From: Acidobacteriota bacterium
GTDB taxonomy: Bacteria > Acidobacteriota > Blastocatellia > Pyrinomonadales > Pyrinomonadaceae
Length of the DNA stretch: 64,000 nucleotides
Reading direction: 5' to 3'
Assembly: GCA_023389035.1 (NCBI GenBank)
Contig: JAEWFC010000016.1
Coordinates: 62,001 to 126,000 of the forward strand
Below, in pieces: positions 25,184 through 35,100 of the stretch (within the stretch, counting starts at the first letter, position 1; every line of letters starts with the position of its first letter). A model generated the notes under the pieces. That model saw only the letters and a list, made by a program, of their open reading frames with translations. It was not told the origin of the DNA and made no database searches. The position numbers and the translations under genes are program-made.

Positions 25184-27151
25184 TCAGTTTGTGATCACAT
25201 CCGAGACGTCGGTAAGGTCGCTGGTTATTCGCATTCTTGGGAGGCTTTGGAGGAAGGTGCGGCCGTAGGGTTTTGTGCGGAGGCGGGGATCGAGGATGGC
25301 AATTACGCCGCGATCGCTGCGGCTGCGGATCAGACGGCCGATGCCCTGCTTGAGCGTGATAACGGCCTGCGGGATGCTGTAGTCGGTAAAGGAGCGGCCG
25401 CCATTGTCATCGATAAAGCGCGAACGAGCGGCGACTATCGGATCGCTCGGCACGGCGAACGGCAGTTTGTCGATAATGACGCAGGAGAGTTGCTCGCCCT
25501 GCACATCTACGCCTTGCCAAAAGCTCGCGGTGGCAAACAGTACGGCGTTTGGCGTCTCGCGAAAGCGGTCGAGAAGTCCTGCCTTTGTCATCGAACCCTG
25601 CAGGAAACACGGGTAGTTGACACGCGAAGATACGAGCTCGAATAGAGTGTTCATCGAGAAATTGCTGGTGCACAGCACGAAGGCGTGGCCGTCCGTGACC
25701 TGCAGGATCTTGATTATCTCGCCCGCCGCCATTTGTGTGAAATCATTCGACCGCGGATCGGGCATCGCCTTCGGCAAATAAAGGATCGACTGTGTTTCGT
25801 AATCGAACGAGCTCGGAGCTGTGAACCCGGTCGTCTTGCCCGAATCAAGCCCGAGCCTTTCGCGCACGAAGTTGAACGTCCCGTTGCTCGAAAGCGTCGC
25901 GGACGTGAGTATGCAAGTGTTTACCTTTTCGAAAAGCTTTTCGCGAAGCAATTCCGAAACATCCACCGGCGACGCACGCAGAAAGATACCCTTGCCGCTA
26001 CGCTCCAGCCAATAAACGTAATTGCGTTCGGATTGTGTGACGATGAAATCCAGATCGAACCGCGTCTGCCGCGTGCGGCGGAGCAGGCTGTCGGCCTCCG
26101 GCATCTCGTCGGCAAAACTATCGAGCGAGGTATCGAGGCTCATCAAAGCGTTGTCGAGTACGCCATGTGCTTCGCCGAGCGGCGTCGGCCGCGTGGCGCC
26201 GTCAGCGGTACGAAAACCAAAGGCATCGGGCAGCAGCGGGAAACGGCCTTCAAACTTTGCCTGGGTGAGGCGTATCCAAAACTGTTCGGCGAGCCCGCTG
26301 ATCTTTGCCGCGATACGTGTCAAGTCGCGGGTAACGACAGCGTCGGATATCGGCAAATGGTCTATGTCGCGAACAAGCTCGTCGATCTGGAAATTCGATA
26401 CCTGAAAACCAAAGTAGTCTGACGCGACGTCTTCGATCAGGTGAGCTTCGTCAAATATCACGGCCCCGTAATCGGGGATGACCTTTCCGAACTGGTTCCC
26501 GCGAACATTTAGGTCCGCAAAGAACAGATGGTGGTTTACTACGACGATGTCAGCAGCATCCGCCCTGTTACGCATTCGCGTGATAAAGCAGGGCTCGAAA
26601 TCAGGACACTTCTGACCGATGCAGATGTCGCCGCGCGCATTGATCCGATTCCAGAACGAAAGATTTTCAGGCAGGTCAACCAGCTCTGATCGGTCGCCGG
26701 TCTGGGTCTCGCGGATCCACTCGCGGATCGAGCGGAAATGGTCGAGCTGATCGAGCCCGTCCAGCACAGGCTGATCTTCGGCCTTGTGAACGCGATAAAG
26801 GCAGGCGTAATTGCCGCGGCCTTTCATATACTCGGCGGTGAATTTCACCGGAAGCACTTTTTTAAGGAAAGGGATGTCCTTTTCCATCAGCTGCTCCTGC
26901 AGATTCTTGGTGCCGGTGGAAATTACGATCCGCTGCTTTTTCTTAATTGACGCCGCTATCGCGGGCACGAGATAGGCGAGAGTCTTCCCCGTTCCGGTGC
27001 CGGCCTCGACCATCAAATGGCGTTCGGTCTCAAAGGCCTGAGCGACACGCTCGGCCATTTGGATCTGCCCGGGCCGGTGCTCGTAATTCGCATGAAACCG
27101 AGAGACCAGCCCCGCAGGGCCAAATACCTTCTCGATCAAGTTTTCGGTCAT
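25184..27151 (-). CDS. dinG: DinG/XPD-type ATP-dependent DNA helicase
   Basis: This 655-residue protein has Walker A EAGTGTGKT (about residues 49-57) and a DEAH box in AVIFDEAHLIEDVA. Motif VI reads QGIGRLIRSRSDRG. Between motifs I and II lie the cysteines of an XPD-like iron-sulphur cluster: Cys117 in NYACLYR and three in DICIGQKCPDFEPCF. DinG-type helicases unwind DNA 5' to 3' and resolve R-loops and damaged forks. Length is normal. The gene is monocistronic, with its start just ahead of the promoter of the divergent M36 peptidase gene. Confidence 0.92.
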   Translation of the reverse strand: MTENLIEKVFGPAGLVSRFHANYEHRPGQIQMAERVAQAFETERHLMVEAGTGTGKTLAYLVPAIAASIKKKQRIVISTGTKNLQEQLMEKDIPFLKKVLPVKFTAEYMKGRGNYACLYRVHKAEDQPVLDGLDQLDHFRSIREWIRETQTGDRSELVDLPENLSFWNRINARGDICIGQKCPDFEPCFITRMRNRADAADIVVVNHHLFFADLNVRGNQFGKVIPDYGAVIFDEAHLIEDVASDYFGFQVSNFQIDELVRDIDHLPISDAVVTRDLTRIAAKISGLAEQFWIRLTQAKFEGRFPLLPDAFGFRTADGATRPTPLGEAHGVLDNALMSLDTSLDSFADEMPEADSLLRRTRQTRFDLDFIVTQSERNYVYWLERSGKGIFLRASPVDVSELLREKLFEKVNTCILTSATLSSNGTFNFVRERLGLDSGKTTGFTAPSSFDYETQSILYLPKAMPDPRSNDFTQMAAGEIIKILQVTDGHAFVLCTSNFSMNTLFELVSSRVNYPCFLQGSMTKAGLLDRFRETPNAVLFATASFWQGVDVQGEQLSCVIIDKLPFAVPSDPIVAARSRFIDDNGGRSFTDYSIPQAVITLKQGIGRLIRSRSDRGVIAILDPRLRTKPYGRTFLQSLPRMRITSDLTDVSDVITN

Positions 27152-27173
27152 GGGATCTGAGGCGAATTTTCGA

Positions 27174-27203
27174 TTGACTAGCAGGCTTGTGAGGTGCTAC
27201 AAA
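27174..27203 (+). promoter_or_regulatory. candidate promoter of the first M36 peptidase gene
   Basis: TTGACT (27174-27179) and TACAAA (27198-27203) are separated by 18 bases. Transcription would start near 27210 and give a leader of about 210 bases before the ATG at 27422. The second M36 gene shows the same layout. Confidence 0.5.
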
Positions 27204-27421
27204 TCTCTATTACGCTCTTTATCAGTTTTTCGTTAATGCACGCACCGACCGCCCTACCTGTCGAAGCCGTCGCAAGCTCGAACCACTCTTACTTATTTGG
27301 ACAAAAGATAATTGTAGAACAAGCGGGTCAAACCATGCTAATGAGCCCTGTCGGCCAAGGCATTTTCGCTTTTAACAACCGGACCAAAGTCCGCACACAC
27401 AGCCGGAGGTTTCCCTTACAG

Positions 27422-30400
27422 ATGTTTCGCAGCGTATTTTCCCTTGGCGGCAGGCGTGTACTAGCCGCAACGTTTGCTCTTAGTGCGGTCACCGCAGTGA
27501 TCGTAGCTCCTGCGTGGTTTGCTTCTCCGACCGCTTCGGCGACCGGAAGCGGCCTGTTTGAACGTACTGAAAGTCACGATTCAGAACTACCTAATTACGA
27601 CATCCGAAACGATAAAGCGGCGTTCGAGAAAGTGGCGCGCCTGCGGGAATCCGCGGGCAAGCACGCGGCAGAGGTCGCAGACATGCGGGAATCGTTCGTC
27701 GAAGCGGAAGAGTCGCTGCGAACGCGCGTCTCGACGCTGAAGATCGAGTACAACACAGACATTCGCATCCCCGAGGTGATCGGGACCGACGTCAGCCAAG
27801 GCAGGAATTTCCTCACGGGCCCGACGAACGGTAAGCGGTCGGAAACGTTAAAGAGCTTTCTGAAGCAGAATTCGAGTCTTGTCGGCGTCGATGAAACCGA
27901 GATCGATGGGCTGAAAGTGTTTGCCGACTATAAGAATCCGGAAGGGCCGCTTTCGTTCGTCGAACTCAATCAGGAGTTTAACGGCATACCGGTCTTCCGC
28001 GGCGAGGTAAAGGCGGGTTTCGCTAAGAACGGTGAGATAATTCGCGTTATCAACAACCTCGCACCGGGGATCGACGAATCACGCCTTTCGACCGATTTTA
28101 GAAACCCGGCTGACGCCGTTCGGACTGCCGCCGGAAATATCGGCCACGAACTGAGGGAGTCCGAGTTGAGCGTTAACGCTGCCGAGTCAAACGACCTCAA
28201 GGTCGTATTTGGCGAGGGCGACTGGGCAACCACAGCTGAAAAGATGTATTTCCCGACCGAGCCCGGAGTCGCCGTGCCTGCATGGCGTGTGCTCATTTGG
28301 CAGCCGGTTTCGGCATACTACGTTATCGTTGACGCCGAGACGCAGACGGTTCTTTGGCGAAAGAATATCACCGAAGACCAGACACAGAGCGCGACTCTGG
28401 AAGTGTACGGAAACGCCAACTCGATGACGGTTTCGGCCGAATCGCCGGCACCGCTGACGCCCGGACCGATCAGCCCGATACTTGGAACGCAAGGAGCTCT
28501 TCTAACGCGTGCGAATGATGCTCGCATCGGCAATGAAACGGTCTACAGCTTCAATAACAACGGCTGGATCACCGACGGTACGAACTCGACCGACGGCAAT
28601 GCGACCGAGGCCGGACTTGATCGCGTCTCGCCGAATGGTGTTGACGCACCGATGCCCGGCGATGGCACGTGTCCTGGAACCGGCTGCCGCACGTTCACTT
28701 CTACGTGGAACCCGCCGCCTGGAAATCCGGCGCCCGGAGATTCGCCGCTGGAACCGCAGGCTCAGCGCGGTGCCGTGATCCAGATGTTCTACGCGATGAA
28801 CCTTTATCACGATGAGCTTTACAGGCTTGGCTTTACAGAGCAGGCACGCAACTTCCAACACGATAACTTTGGCCGCGGCGGTCTAGGGAATGACAGGGTT
28901 TCGTCAGAGGGCCAGGACTCAAGCGGTACTAACAACGCTAACTTCTCGACGCCGGCAGATGGCGGCCGCGGCCGGATGCAGATGTATATCTTTACCGGAC
29001 CGAACCCTGACCGTGACGGCACGACGGATATAGATATCGTGTTTCACGAGGCGACGCACGGCACGTCGAACCGTCTGCACGGTAATGGCAGTGGGCTTTC
29101 GCTGAATATGTCGCGCGGTATGGGTGAAGGCTGGTCGGACTTCTATGCACACGCCCTGCTTTCTGAGCCGAGCGATCCGATCAATGGTATTTATACGACG
29201 GGCGGATACGTTCTCGTAACACCTTCGTATTTTGGAAATTTCTATTACGGGATCCGGCGCTTTCCCAAGGCCGTGATGGCGTTCACGGGCGGACCGAATA
29301 ATCGTCCGCACAATCCCCTTACATTCGCTGATGTCGACAGTACACAGGCAAATGTCTCTGACGGTGCCTTTTCGCCCTCAGGCGGCGGTGCTGCTGACCA
29401 GGTGCACAATGCCGGTGAGGTGTGGAGCAGTGCTCTGTGGGAGGTCCGCGCGAAATATGTGCAGCGGCTCGGTTGGGCCGTAGGAAATCGCCGTGTGTTG
29501 CAGCACGTGACCGACGGAATGAAGCTTGCTCCTTTGGGCCCGACGTTCCTTACGGAACGCGACGCCATCATTGCTGCCGCACTTGCGGGCGGCGACGCGG
29601 CGGATGTCGCAGACATGTGGGCAGGCTTCGCGATCCGCGGCATGGGCTTTTCAGCATCGATCCAAACTCCGGGAACGGGCAGCGGTACCGCGAGGGTGAC
29701 CGAAGCATTCGATCTTCCGAATCTGCTGCAAACGCCGGTTTTCACCGTGTCAGATGCAACGGGCAACAATAACGGTGTTCCCGAGCCCGGTGAGCAGGTA
29801 GTTATCACGCTGCCGCTGACCAACAACACAGGCAATCCGGCAACGAACGTTGCGGTTCAGCTCGTCGGCGGCGGGAACGCAAATTACGGCACCATCAATA
29901 ATGGCCAGACTGTATCGCGCACCATTAACTACACGGTACCTGCAGCATCGGCCTGTGGGTCGGTCGTAGGTCTTACATTCAACGCAACAAGCAGCCTCGG
30001 ACCGGCAAGCTTTGTTAGAAGTATGTCGCTCGGGCAGCCGATAGTTACGTTCAGCGAGAACTTTGACGGTGTAACCGCACCGGCTTTTCCTGCCGGTTGG
30101 ACCGCTGTTGCAGTGCAGAACGGCACTAACTTCGTTACCTCAACGGTTGGACCGGATTCCGGGACAAACTCGGCGTTCGCGCTCGATCCGACAACGGTGG
30201 GCGGAGGAACAGATCTGACATCGCCTTCGATCCCGATCACCAGCGCGGCGGCAACTGTTTCGTTCCGAAACAAATACGCGACCGAGCCCGGTTGGGACGG
30301 CGGCGTGCTGGAGATCAGCATCGGTGCAGGTCCTTTTCAGGACATTATCGCTGCCGGTGGATCATTTGTTCAGAACGGTTACAACGGCGTGCTCGGTGCT

Positions 30401-31435
30401 AACGGTGCAAATAATCCGCTTGCAGGACGCAACTCATGGAATGGCAATTCAGGCGGTTATTTGACGACGATCGCACGCTTGCCTGCGGCCGCAGCCGGAC
30501 AGAATGTGCGCTTGAAGTGGCGTTTTGGTGCGGATGACAACACTGCAGTCACGGGTTGGAACGTCGATACGATACAGGTCAGTGGTAATTACAGCTGTAT
30601 CATCGTCGATCCCGGAACTGCCCGAGCTGACTTTGACGGTGACGGACGAACCGACATATCGGTCTTTCGGCCTTCGGAAGGCAACTGGTATATCAACGGT
30701 TCGACGTCAGGTTTTGGTGCTCTCAACTGGGGCATCGCGTCGGACGCCCTTGTACCCGGAGACTATGACGGCGACGGAAAGGCAGACTTTGCTGTGTTCC
30801 GCGCGTCGGCAGACCCGATCAATCCGGACTTCTACATGCTTAACAGCAACGGGTTCGTTTACACGGGTGTCTCGTGGGGCATTCCCGGAGACGTTCCGGC
30901 TAATGCGGACTATGATGGCGACGGCAAATACGATATCGGCATCTTCCGAGCATCCGAGCAGAAGTTTTACATTCTGCGAAGCAGCGACGGCGGCAATTCG
31001 ATAATCGACAATGCCGGCACTCGTCCGGTTCCCGGAGATTACGACGGTGATGGCAAAGCGGACGCGATCACAGTTACCGGCAACGCATGGGCCGGCCCGC
31101 TTTCGGGCGGCGGAACACTGTCAATGTCATTCGGGACCGCCGATTCATTTGCGGTACCGGGAGATTACGACGGCGATGGAACGACCGATCTGGCGATGTT
31201 CGGCCCGACCGGACTCTGGCAAATACGCCGATCGTCCGACCAGCAGACTCAGAACGTTCAGTTTGGTGTGGCCGGCGATATTCCGGTACCCGGAAACTAT
31301 CGCGGGACGGGATCTGAAGACATCGCGATCTATCGCGCCGGCCAATGGTGGATCTACAACCCGAGCGGTGTGTTCGATGTCTACAGCTTCGGACTAGCGA
31401 GCGACGTTCCGATCCCATCGAAAGCAACGCCGTAA
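27422..31435 (+). CDS. secreted M36 (fungalysin-type) metallopeptidase with VCBS repeats
   Basis: I place the start at ATG 27422, preceded by GGAGG (27405-27409) and followed by a typical signal peptide (RRVLAATFALSAVTAVIVAPAWF). The frame is open upstream, but that part overlaps the candidate promoter. The 1337-residue protein has an FTP-type propeptide (about 120-240, with FNGIPVFRGEVKAGF). The M36 catalytic domain has zinc motif HEATH (about 542-546) and third ligand Glu in GMGEGWSD (about 569). Then come a CARDB-like domain (about 775), a choice-of-anchor-J-like domain (about 877-1060) and about six VCBS/FG-GAP repeats (1068-1337, DFDGDGRTDISVFRPSEGNWY). It is predicted to degrade extracellular protein. 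Confidence 0.9.
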   Translation: MFRSVFSLGGRRVLAATFALSAVTAVIVAPAWFASPTASATGSGLFERTESHDSELPNYDIRNDKAAFEKVARLRESAGKHAAEVADMRESFVEAEESLRTRVSTLKIEYNTDIRIPEVIGTDVSQGRNFLTGPTNGKRSETLKSFLKQNSSLVGVDETEIDGLKVFADYKNPEGPLSFVELNQEFNGIPVFRGEVKAGFAKNGEIIRVINNLAPGIDESRLSTDFRNPADAVRTAAGNIGHELRESELSVNAAESNDLKVVFGEGDWATTAEKMYFPTEPGVAVPAWRVLIWQPVSAYYVIVDAETQTVLWRKNITEDQTQSATLEVYGNANSMTVSAESPAPLTPGPISPILGTQGALLTRANDARIGNETVYSFNNNGWITDGTNSTDGNATEAGLDRVSPNGVDAPMPGDGTCPGTGCRTFTSTWNPPPGNPAPGDSPLEPQAQRGAVIQMFYAMNLYHDELYRLGFTEQARNFQHDNFGRGGLGNDRVSSEGQDSSGTNNANFSTPADGGRGRMQMYIFTGPNPDRDGTTDIDIVFHEATHGTSNRLHGNGSGLSLNMSRGMGEGWSDFYAHALLSEPSDPINGIYTTGGYVLVTPSYFGNFYYGIRRFPKAVMAFTGGPNNRPHNPLTFADVDSTQANVSDGAFSPSGGGAADQVHNAGEVWSSALWEVRAKYVQRLGWAVGNRRVLQHVTDGMKLAPLGPTFLTERDAIIAAALAGGDAADVADMWAGFAIRGMGFSASIQTPGTGSGTARVTEAFDLPNLLQTPVFTVSDATGNNNGVPEPGEQVVITLPLTNNTGNPATNVAVQLVGGGNANYGTINNGQTVSRTINYTVPAASACGSVVGLTFNATSSLGPASFVRSMSLGQPIVTFSENFDGVTAPAFPAGWTAVAVQNGTNFVTSTVGPDSGTNSAFALDPTTVGGGTDLTSPSIPITSAAATVSFRNKYATEPGWDGGVLEISIGAGPFQDIIAAGGSFVQNGYNGVLGANGANNPLAGRNSWNGNSGGYLTTIARLPAAAAGQNVRLKWRFGADDNTAVTGWNVDTIQVSGNYSCIIVDPGTARADFDGDGRTDISVFRPSEGNWYINGSTSGFGALNWGIASDALVPGDYDGDGKADFAVFRASADPINPDFYMLNSNGFVYTGVSWGIPGDVPANADYDGDGKYDIGIFRASEQKFYILRSSDGGNSIIDNAGTRPVPGDYDGDGKADAITVTGNAWAGPLSGGGTLSMSFGTADSFAVPGDYDGDGTTDLAMFGPTGLWQIRRSSDQQTQNVQFGVAGDIPVPGNYRGTGSEDIAIYRAGQWWIYNPSGVFDVYSFGLASDVPIPSKATP

Positions 31436-31471
31436 ACCTTAACCGTGCGGGTAATGACCCGTCGATCATGA

Positions 31472-31514
31472 AAAGAGGCTGTCCGGAGAGTTATCCGGGC
31501 AGCCTCTTTGTTTT
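31472..31514 (+). terminator. terminator of the first M36 gene
   Basis: The 16-bp stem AAAGAGGCTGTCCGGA pairs with TCCGGGCAGCCTCTTT through one G-T wobble, with a GAGTTA loop. GTTTTG follows. Confidence 0.85.
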
Positions 31515-31602
31515 GAGATGCCTGCAAACCTGCCTTTCGATCTGCCTGGATCGATAAAAGTAGATCGATCGTCACTCGAGTTCCAACGGACCGCAGCCGT
31601 CA

Positions 31603-31758
31603 AAAAAAGAAAAATGTTACGTAACAAAAGAAAAATGTTACGTAACAAAAGAGAAATGTTACGTGACAAAAGAGAAAAGTCTCGTGACAAAAGAGAAATG
31701 TTACGTGACAAAAGACAAAAGAGTCTCGTGACAAAAGAGAAAAGTCACGAGACAAAAG
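31603..31758. repeat. array of seven 10-bp palindromes at 21-bp spacing
   Basis: Seven copies of the core GTnnCGnnAC start at 31616, 31637, 31658, 31679, 31700, 31723 and 31744. Spacing is 21 bases throughout except one of 23. The first two are perfect palindromes, GTTACGTAAC. Copies 3 and 5 are GTTACGTGAC, copies 4 and 6 are GTCTCGTGAC, and copy 7 is the reverse complement of that. The spacers are A-rich (aaaagagaaa type). Twenty-one bases equal two helical turns, so all cores face one side of the DNA and the A-tracts are phased. The array lies between the terminator of one M36 gene and the promoter of the next. Confidence 0.9.
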
Positions 31759-32176
31759 GACGAGTTTACTCATCAATAAGCGCAAAAATCGCTCTGACAG
31801 CTTTCGGGTATGAGTCTTTATTTAAACCTGCGGACCGGAAAGGCTGCGTTTTCCCATCTCTTCGTTGGGATTACCGGAAATTACGTTTAAATTTCTTTAA
31901 TAATAGATTGACGATTTCACTAAAATCCGCTTACAATACGTCATCATTTAAATATTCATTGGTTCGCTTTTTACCAATCTATCTTTTGTTCGCATAATTT
32001 TTCGTTCGCCTGTGGCTATCACGAACTCGAATTTCCATACCCTTTCGCAGCTCCTGAACCGCCCCGGCATATATTGAATTATTACTCCTTATCCGCCCTT
32101 ATATTTTTAAGGTTCACTGTCCGTTTGCCGTTTAAGCGCGGCATTACCGTTCTTTTTTAGCTTTAGGAGGGCTTAA
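31759..32176 (+). promoter_or_regulatory. promoter and long leader of the second M36 gene
   Basis: TTGACG (31908-31913) and TACAAT (31932-31937, five of six) are separated by 18 bases. The leader would be about 230 bases and contains no credible gene; the AT-rich sequence is open in several frames by composition. AGGAGG at 32165-32170 is the ribosome site. Confidence 0.5.
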
Positions 32177-35100
32177 ATGCAGAACAAATCACCTAAAGGG
32201 GCTCGAAAGGGTCTCTTAATGAGTATCTTCGCAATGATGCTCGTGACGGCGCTTGCTATCCTGCCGGCACAGTTTCAATGGGAAGTTAACAGCCAAGGCA
32301 AGGGTCTGATCGAAAGAACCCATAGCCACGAGGCTGGCTTAGAGAATTACGACATTCGCGAATTCCGCGGCAAGGGCGACTCAGAGGCCCTGGTCGCCAT
32401 TCGTGAAAAGGCTGGTAAAAACGCCTCATTCATGGCCGATATGCGTGACGGCTTTGCCCGCGGCGAAGAAAACCTTCGCACCCGTGTGCCGAGCCTGAAG
32501 GTCGAGTACAACCCGGAACTGCAGGTTCCTGAGGTCATCTCGCCTGATATGTGGCGCACGAATATCGAACGCCTTTCAGGAGCGACCGGCACCACGCGTG
32601 CGACCGCTCTTCGCAATTTCGCGAAAGACAATAGCGAACTGCTCGGAATGGACCGCGGCCAGATCGACAACCTCAAGGTTATCGCTGACTACGAAAATCC
32701 GAGCGGCAGCATGGGATTTGCCCACTTTATCCAGGAGATCAATGGCATTCCCGTTTTCCGCGGCGAGATCAAGGCCGGGTTCACCAAGTCCGGTGAAATG
32801 GTCCGCGTGATCAACACGCTGGCTCCGGGCCTCGACTACGACTCGCTTTCATCTGACTTCGGCGATCCGTTGAACGCCGTCAGGGCCGCTGCCGGATATA
32901 TCAATAACGATATGTCTGACATGGACCTCACCCGTGACGATTCGCTTTCAGATGGCAATCGGGTATTTTTCGGCAAGGGCGACTGGGCCACACAAGCTGA
33001 AAAATTCTATTTCCCGACCGAACCCGGCGTTGCAGTACCTGCATGGCGGGTTTTGATCTGGCAGCCGGTCAACGCTTACTACGTGATCGTTGATACGGAA
33101 GGCCGCATGCTCTGGCGTAAGAACATTACTGAAGACCAGACAACCGCAGCTACCTTCCAGGTTTACAATAACGCTAACGGCTACATAAAGGCCGCTGATA
33201 ACCCGGCCCCGCTTTCACCCGGACCGATCGACCCGACACTCGGAACGCAAGGTGCATTGGCGACCCGTACGAATGTCACACTGATCGGTAACGAAGGCCC
33301 TTACGGCTCGATCAATAACGGTTGGATCACTGACGGTGCGAACATTACCGATGGTAACTTCGTCGAAGCCGGTATCGACCGTGTGTCGCCGAACGGTGTC
33401 GACGCTCCAGCCGCCGGTGACGGGACCTGCCCAGGAGCAGGCTGCCGCACCTTCACATCGACATGGAACCCGCCGCCCGGAAATCCGGCTCCCGGTGACG
33501 AACCGCTGACGGCCCAGGCCCAACGCGGTGCTGTTATCCAGATGTTCTATGTGATGAACCGCTTCCAGAGCGAAATGTATAATCTGGGTTGGACCGAGCA
33601 GGCTTTCAACTTCCAGCAGGACAACTTTGGCCGCGGCGGTGTCGCGAACGATCGTGTGTCAGCTGAAGGTCAGGACAGCTCCGGCTCAAACAATGCTAAC
33701 TTCTCCATCACGTCTGACGGTACCCGCGGACGTATGCAGATGTACCTTTGGACCGGCCCGACGCCTGACTATGACGGCACGCCGGACGCTGAGGTCATCA
33801 TCCACGAAGTTACGCACGGACTGTCAGGCCGTCTCCACGGAAACGGCAGCGGTCTTTCAAATAACATGTCCCGCGGTATGGGCGAAGGTTGGGGCGACTG
33901 GTATGCAATGACCATGTTGGCTGAGCCCTCGGATCCGATCAACGGCATTTACACGACCGGCGGCTATGCCACACACTTGGCTGCTGCTGGCTTTACCGGA
34001 AATTACTACTACGGTATCCGCCGCTTCCCGAAAGCCGTTATGGCATTCACGGGCGGTCCCAACAATCGTCCGCATAACCCGTTGACATTCGCCGACCTCA
34101 ATGCAGGCTGCGACCTTTCAGACGGTGCCTTCCCGCGTGGACCGTTCGGAGCGTCCGGCTGCGACGCTGTACACAACGCAGGTGAGATCTGGTCGAGCGC
34201 CCTTTGGGAAGTTCGTGCCAAGATGGTCACACGTTTGGGCTTCACGGCAGGTACGCAGCGCGTACTGCAGGTCGTTACTGACGGCATGAAGCTTGCTCCG
34301 GCAGGCCCGACGTTCCTCCAGGAACGCGACGCGATCATCGCGGCCGCTTCCGCACTTCCCGTGGCTCCTGAAGCTGCAGCTGACGTTCTTGACGTCCGCG
34401 AAGGCTTCCGTATCCGCGGTATGGGCTTCAGCGCAACTGTGAACGCGGTTTCACCCGCAAACGTTACAGAAGCATTTGATACCCCGAATGCTGTTATCGC
34501 ACCGCCGATCACGGTCACAGACCCGGCACCCGGTGGTGATGGCGACGGATTCCCCGAACCGGGCGAAACCGTTAATGTTAACGTCCCGGTAACAAACAAC
34601 ACCGGATCGACGGTAACGAACGTGGTCGTTTCGATCGCAGGCGGAAATTCGGTCAATTATGGCACGATCAATCACGGCCAGACGGTGACGAATGCAATTC
34701 CGTATGCTATCGCTGCTGGAGCACCTTGCGGTTCGAGCATTAATCTCCAGATAACCGTTTCGAGCGACACGGGCAGCCAGCCGCCGGCACCGTTCTCATT
34801 TGTCCTCGGCCAGCCGATAGGAACAGTTGAGAACTTTGACGGCGTCACAGCTCCTTCACTTCCTGCAGGATGGACTTCGACAGCAACCGGAGTTGGTTCG
34901 GGTTGGGCAACCAATACGACCTCACCGGCAAGCGCACCGAATTCCGTTTTTGCTACCGACGTGACTGCGGTTGGTATTAGTGAACTGGAAACACCCGCGA
35001 TCCCTGTTAGCTCAAGCGCGGCTGCACTCAAGTTCAAGCTTAACCACAATACTGAAAGCGGCTTTGACGGTATGGTCCTCGAGATCAAGATCGGAGCAGG

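Noticed and set aside
27194..27421. 76-codon upstream extension of the first M36 peptidase
   Set aside because: It overlaps the candidate promoter, has no ribosome site, and would put a second hydrophobic stretch ahead of a normal signal peptide that begins at 27422 behind GGAGG.
31603..31758. CRISPR array
   Set aside because: The repeat and spacer lengths are wrong: 10-base cores with 11-base near-identical spacers, not 28-37-base repeats with unique spacers. No cas gene is present.
31518..31997. 159-codon open frame with heptad KRxMLRDK-like repeats
   Set aside because: Its start lies just after a terminator without a ribosome site. The 21-base repeat keeps several frames open on both strands, so the open frame is explained by the repeat period. 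The remainder is AT-rich and includes the promoter of the next gene.
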